From NCBI GenBank assembly GCA_040904405.1, contig JBBDTK010000085.1:1-32408 (forward strand): DNA of 32,408 bases, in the 5' to 3' direction. Below, one piece after another: positions 29,467 through 32,408 of this stretch; position 1 is the stretch's first letter; each line of letters begins with the position of its first letter. Below the pieces are notes generated by a model, which worked only from the letters and a program-made list of their open reading frames with translations, searched no databases and was not told where the DNA came from. A program made the translations under genes and the position numbers. This DNA comes from VRUE01 sp040904405 (GTDB lineage: Bacteria > Actinomycetota > Thermoleophilia > Solirubrobacterales > 70-9).

Positions 29467-30693
29467 TCACCCGGTGGCCAGGGCCGGCGCCGGGCGGTAG
29501 GCGTCGCCGTGGCGCTCGCGCAGCTGCGCCAGCAGGGCGCCGGCGCGAGCGCGGCCGATCGCCTCGGTCAGCTCCAGCGGCCCGCGGGGCCAGTTGAAGC
29601 CGAGCCGCATCGCGGTGTCCATGTCGGCCGGGGAGCCGATCTTCTCTTCGAGCGCGAAGGCGGCCTCGTTGGCGATCTGGGCGAAGAGCCGGGGGAGGAT
29701 CGCCGGCGCCGCCGGGTCGATCCGCGCGAGGGCGTCCCGGTCCAGCGTCGGCGCCACCCCCTCCGTTGCGCTGCTCCCTTCGCGCGCATGCCGGGGCGAA
29801 GGAACGGCGGAGCCGGGATCGGGGGTGGCGCCCTCGTCCTCGCCGTAGGCGTAGAAGCCGCGCCCGCTCTTGCGGCCGAGGCGGCCTTCGGCGACCAGGC
29901 GTTCCTGGATCGCGCTCGGGCGCCAGCGCTCCGGCTCGTCGCCCTGCTCGTAGAAGGAGCGGGCGACGCTGAGGTTGACGTCGAGGCCGATCAGGTCGAT
30001 CAGCTCGAAGGGGCCCATGCGGAAGCCGCCGCCGCGGCGGACGGCGCGGTCGATCGTCGCCGCGTCTGCGACGCCCTCGGCGAGCATCCGCAGCGGCTCC
30101 AGGGTGAACGGGCGGGCGAGCCGGTTGGCGATGAACCCGGGGCGGTCCCTGGCGAGGATCGGGACGCGTCCCATCCGGCGGCCCGCCGCCGCGGTCGCCT
30201 CCAGCGCCGCCCTGCCGGAGCGCTCGGCGGCAACCACCTCGACCAGCTTCATCAGCGCCGGCGGGTTGAAGAAGTGCATGCCGACGACCCGCTCGGGGTG
30301 GGGGACCGACGCCGCGATCGCGGTCACCGGCAGGGACGAGGTGTTGGTGGCGAGGATCGCCTTCGGCCCGCAGGCCTCGGCCAGGGCGGCGAACAGATCG
30401 CGCTTCAGCCGCAGCTCCTCGGGCGCCGCCTCGACCACGAGATCGCATTCGCCGACCTCGGCGAGGCTGGCCGCGCCCCCGACCCGGTCGCTCGCCCGGT
30501 CCGCCTCCTGCTCGCTCCAGAGGCCCTTCGCGGCGCCCTTCGCCAGGGCCGCCCGCAGCCTGCCCATACCGGTGCTCAGGGCGCCGGGGAGGGGGTCGTG
30601 CAGGCGGGTCTCGTAGCCGCCGAGCGCGGCGACCTGAGCGATCCCGGCGCCCATCGTGCCGGCGCCGACGACGCCGACGCAGCCCACGCTCAC
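29467..30693 (-). CDS. 3-hydroxyacyl-CoA dehydrogenase
   Basis: A 408-residue enzyme of beta-oxidation that oxidises 3-hydroxyacyl-CoA with NAD. The N-terminal Rossmann domain has VGVVGAGTMGAGIAQVAA and ILATNTSSLPVTAIA. The C-terminal part has VVGMHFFNPPALMKLVEVV with the catalytic His, the DRPGFIANRL hinge, and two 3HCDH-type helical domains (GRKSGRGFYAYG closes the first). The linker between them is expanded by about 28 residues encoded by a palindromic DNA element (29750-29832). The GTG start overlaps the enoyl-CoA hydratase stop by four bases. Confidence 0.94.
   Translation of the reverse strand: MSVGCVGVVGAGTMGAGIAQVAALGGYETRLHDPLPGALSTGMGRLRAALAKGAAKGLWSEQEADRASDRVGGAASLAEVGECDLVVEAAPEELRLKRDLFAALAEACGPKAILATNTSSLPVTAIAASVPHPERVVGMHFFNPPALMKLVEVVAAERSGRAALEATAAAGRRMGRVPILARDRPGFIANRLARPFTLEPLRMLAEGVADAATIDRAVRRGGGFRMGPFELIDLIGLDVNLSVARSFYEQGDEPERWRPSAIQERLVAEGRLGRKSGRGFYAYGEDEGATPDPGSAVPSPRHAREGSSATEGVAPTLDRDALARIDPAAPAILPRLFAQIANEAAFALEEKIGSPADMDTAMRLGFNWPRGPLELTEAIGRARAGALLAQLRERHGDAYRPAPALATG
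29750..29832. repeat. In-frame palindromic element in the hydroxyacyl-CoA dehydrogenase linker
   Basis: Outer arms GGCGCCACCCCC (29750-29761) and GGGGGTGGCGCC (29821-29832) are perfectly complementary. An inner stem CCTTCGC (29777-29783) and GCGAAGG (29796-29802) lies between them. The 83-bp block encodes a Pro/Ser/Gly-rich linker without breaking the frame. Its nested form resembles the element at 6181-6279, and both contain the GCCACCC arm start. Confidence 0.75.
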
Positions 30694-31460
30694 CGGCCCT
30701 CGAACCTCGGCTCCCGCTTCTCGAGGAACGCCCGCATGCCCTCGACCCGGTCCTCGGTCGCCATCGCCAGCTCGTAGAGGCGCCGCTCGTGCTCGAGCCC
30801 GGCCGAGAGCCCGGACTGCTGCGCCGCGAGCACCGCCTGCTTCGCCAGCCGGGCGGCGATCGGCGGTCGCTCGGCGATCGTGCGGGCCAGCTCCATCGCC
30901 TGCTCCAGCCAGCTCCCCTTCTTCGCGACCTCGTTGACGATCCCCAGCTCCAGCGCCATCTCGGCGTCGAAGCGGCGGCCGGTCAGCACGTACTCCATCG
31001 CCCGCTGCTTGCCCACAGCCCGCGCCAGTCGCTGGGTGCCGCCGCCGCCCGGGATGATCCCCAGGGTTATCTCCGGCTGGCCGAACCGGGCGGTCTCCGA
31101 GGCGACGACCATGTCGCAGGCAAGGGCCAGCTCGCAGCCGCCGCCGAGGGCGAAGCCGGACACCGCGGCGACCAGCGGCGTCTTGATCGCCGCGAGGCGT
31201 GGCCAGAAGGCGGCGGCGGGGTGGCGCAGCGCCTGCTCGAAGCTGCGCTCGCTCAGCGCCCGGATGTCGGCCCCGGCGGCGAAGACGTCGTCGGAGCCGG
31301 CGATGACGATGCAGCGCACCTCCGGGTCGGGATCGAGCCGCTCGAGCTCGGCGGCGATCGTCTCCATCATCTCCGGCGAGAGGGCGTTGCGGGCCCGCGG
31401 CCGGTTCAGTCGCAGCAGGGCGACGTGGCCGTCGCGCGTGCTCTCGACCAGGTCGCCCAC
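30690..31460 (-). CDS. Enoyl-CoA hydratase/isomerase family protein
   Basis: A 256-residue crotonase-fold enzyme. The first oxyanion-hole segment is VFAAGADIRAL, the second is VSGFALGGGCELALACD, and the catalytic glutamate region FGQPEITLGIIPGGGGTQRL follows. Both glutamates of a true hydratase are at the expected places (GCELAL and QPEITLG). It hydrates enoyl-CoA to 3-hydroxyacyl-CoA for the next enzyme. The GTG start at 31460 lies 10 bases after the acyl-CoA dehydrogenase stop, and its own stop overlaps the dehydrogenase start, so the three genes form one operon. Confidence 0.94.
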   Translation of the reverse strand: MGDLVESTRDGHVALLRLNRPRARNALSPEMMETIAAELERLDPDPEVRCIVIAGSDDVFAAGADIRALSERSFEQALRHPAAAFWPRLAAIKTPLVAAVSGFALGGGCELALACDMVVASETARFGQPEITLGIIPGGGGTQRLARAVGKQRAMEYVLTGRRFDAEMALELGIVNEVAKKGSWLEQAMELARTIAERPPIAARLAKQAVLAAQQSGLSAGLEHERRLYELAMATEDRVEGMRAFLEKREPRFEGR

Positions 31461-31470
31461 AGGCCGGCCC

Positions 31471-32408
31471 TCACTCCGCCTCGAGCGGCATCATCGCGTT
31501 GATCCCGGTCGCGGCGCGGCCGATGATCAGCTTCTGGATCTGCGAGGTGCCCTCGTAGAGGGTGGTGACGCGGGCGTCGCGCAGGTAGCGCTCGACCGGG
31601 TAGTCGTCGACGTAGCCGGCGCCGCCATGCACCTGGATCGCCAGGTTGGCGCACTCGACCGCCGCCTCGGTCGCCTGCAGCTTGGCGATCGAGGTCTCCA
31701 GCGTGTTCGGCTTGCCTTCGTCCTTGAGCGCGCCGGCCCGGTAGACCAGCATCCGGCTGGCGTCGCGCTTGAGGATCATGTCGGCGATCATCTCCTGGAC
31801 CAGCTGGAAGCGGGCCAGCGGCACGCCGAACTGCTTGCGCTCCTTGGCGTAGGCGACCGATGCGTCGACGCAGCCGTCGCAGATCCCGACGCAGCCGGCG
31901 GCGACGCTGTAGCGGCCGTTGTCGAGGGCGCTCATCGCCACCTTGAAGCCGTCGCCGACGTCGCCCAGCAGGGCGTCCTCGCCGACCTCGACCGAGTCGA
32001 GCGAGAGCTCGGCGGTGTCGGAGGAGCGCAGGCCGAGCTTGCCGTGGATCTCCTGCGTGGAGAAGCCCTCGCTCGCGGTCGGGACCAGGAAGCAGGCGAG
32101 GCCGCGGTGCTTCTTCACCGGGTCGGTCTGGGCGAAGATCAGCGCCAGCTCGGAGAAGTTGCCGAGCGAGATCCACATCTTCTGGCCGCTGATCGACCAA
32201 CCGGAGTCGGTCTTGGTCGCCCGGGTGCGCAGGTTGGCGGCGTCGGATCCGGTGTCGGGCTCGGTCAGCCCGAAGCAGCCCAGCGCCTCGCCGGAGCAGA
32301 GCCGCGGCAGCCAGCGCTGCTTCTGCTCCTCCGTGCCCCAGCGCTCGATCGAGCCGGCGACCAGCGAGGTCTGCACGGAGACCACGGTGCGGGCGGAGGA
32401 GTCGGCGC
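31471..32408 (-). CDS. Acyl-CoA dehydrogenase (5' end outside the window)
   Basis: The C-terminal 311 residues of a flavoprotein that makes the first double bond in beta-oxidation. Visible are GCFGLTEPDTGSDAANLRT and KMWISLGNFSELALIFA of the FAD/substrate region, the LVQEMIADMILKRDASRML helix, the QVHGGAGYVDDYPVERYLRD motif and the catalytic glutamate in TTLYEGTSQIQ. The frame stays open to the window edge, so the N-terminal helical domain and start are missing. An internal GTG near 32385 is not the true start. It is the first visible gene of the fatty-acid oxidation operon. Confidence 0.94.
   Translation of the reverse strand, partial: ADSSARTVVSVQTSLVAGSIERWGTEEQKQRWLPRLCSGEALGCFGLTEPDTGSDAANLRTRATKTDSGWSISGQKMWISLGNFSELALIFAQTDPVKKHRGLACFLVPTASEGFSTQEIHGKLGLRSSDTAELSLDSVEVGEDALLGDVGDGFKVAMSALDNGRYSVAAGCVGICDGCVDASVAYAKERKQFGVPLARFQLVQEMIADMILKRDASRMLVYRAGALKDEGKPNTLETSIAKLQATEAAVECANLAIQVHGGAGYVDDYPVERYLRDARVTTLYEGTSQIQKLIIGRAATGINAMMPLEAE

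Overview
The window is a very GC-rich, densely coded bacterial chromosome segment on a scaffold with one 10-N gap at 6280-6289. Gene content (A2-type haem-copper oxidase genes, CtaA/CtaB haem A synthesis, GTG starts with 4-base GTGA/ATGA overlaps, several -10-like hexamers only 6-12 bases before a start codon) suggests an aerobic actinobacterium. Some protein types suggest Thermoleophilia/Solirubrobacterales, but that placement is inference.

Layout. 58-4137 (minus): a tightly overlapping operon of a GatC/AtzG-like small protein, an amidase-signature enzyme, a DrrA-type ABC ATPase and two ABC-2 permeases. 4272-5458: a secreted protein convergent with a zinc-ribbon protein. 5588-11283 (plus): a GT4 glycosyltransferase, then cytochrome oxidase subunits II and I, a duplicated-domain cytosolic protein, and subunit III. 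11296-12285: a 990-bp insertion at the 3' end of the subunit III gene, bounded by perfect 51-bp direct repeats and carrying a small ORF plus a DUF2335-like membrane protein. 12287-13854: a TetR regulator divergent from a secreted protein, with a palindromic operator between them. 14219-15086 (minus): a fluoride riboswitch and two crcB/fluC genes. 15242-16702: an AAA/DUF4143 ATPase. 16923-18647 (minus): haem A synthase and a dihaem c-type cytochrome. 18778-19176: a CBS-pair protein. 19205-22913 (minus): a second oxidase-like operon (subunit II-like, subunit I-like, ctaB, a 37-aa membrane peptide, a subunit IV-like protein). 23004-26754: PAP2-type phosphatase, UPF0104-type membrane protein, thioredoxin reductase and a convergent greA. 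26801-32408 (minus): a hendecad coiled-coil protein, an alkyl sulfatase, and a fatty-acid oxidation operon (3-hydroxyacyl-CoA dehydrogenase, enoyl-CoA hydratase, acyl-CoA dehydrogenase cut by the window end).

How the genes work together. Respiration is the main theme: CtaB and CtaA make haem A for the functional A2-type oxidase at 7076-11283, and the dihaem cytochrome c may feed it. The most striking observation is the second oxidase-like operon. Its subunit I homologue has lost the low-spin haem ligand of helix II, all three CuB histidines, the cross-linked tyrosine, the haem a3 ligand and the K-channel lysine. Its subunit II homologue has lost both CuA cysteines, the glutamate and the second histidine. 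Both frames are otherwise intact, so this looks like a retained, redox-dead oxidase-like complex rather than a decaying one.

Other unusual structure: a family of short hairpin repeats that start on stop codons (best copies 5044-5072, 5169-5197, 26250-26277); palindromic elements inserted in frame in two protein linkers (6181-6279, 29750-29832); a 21-bp-arm palindrome in front of trxB (25155-25230); and a 26-bp interspersed repeat shared by the inserted element and the crcB/ATPase intergenic region.
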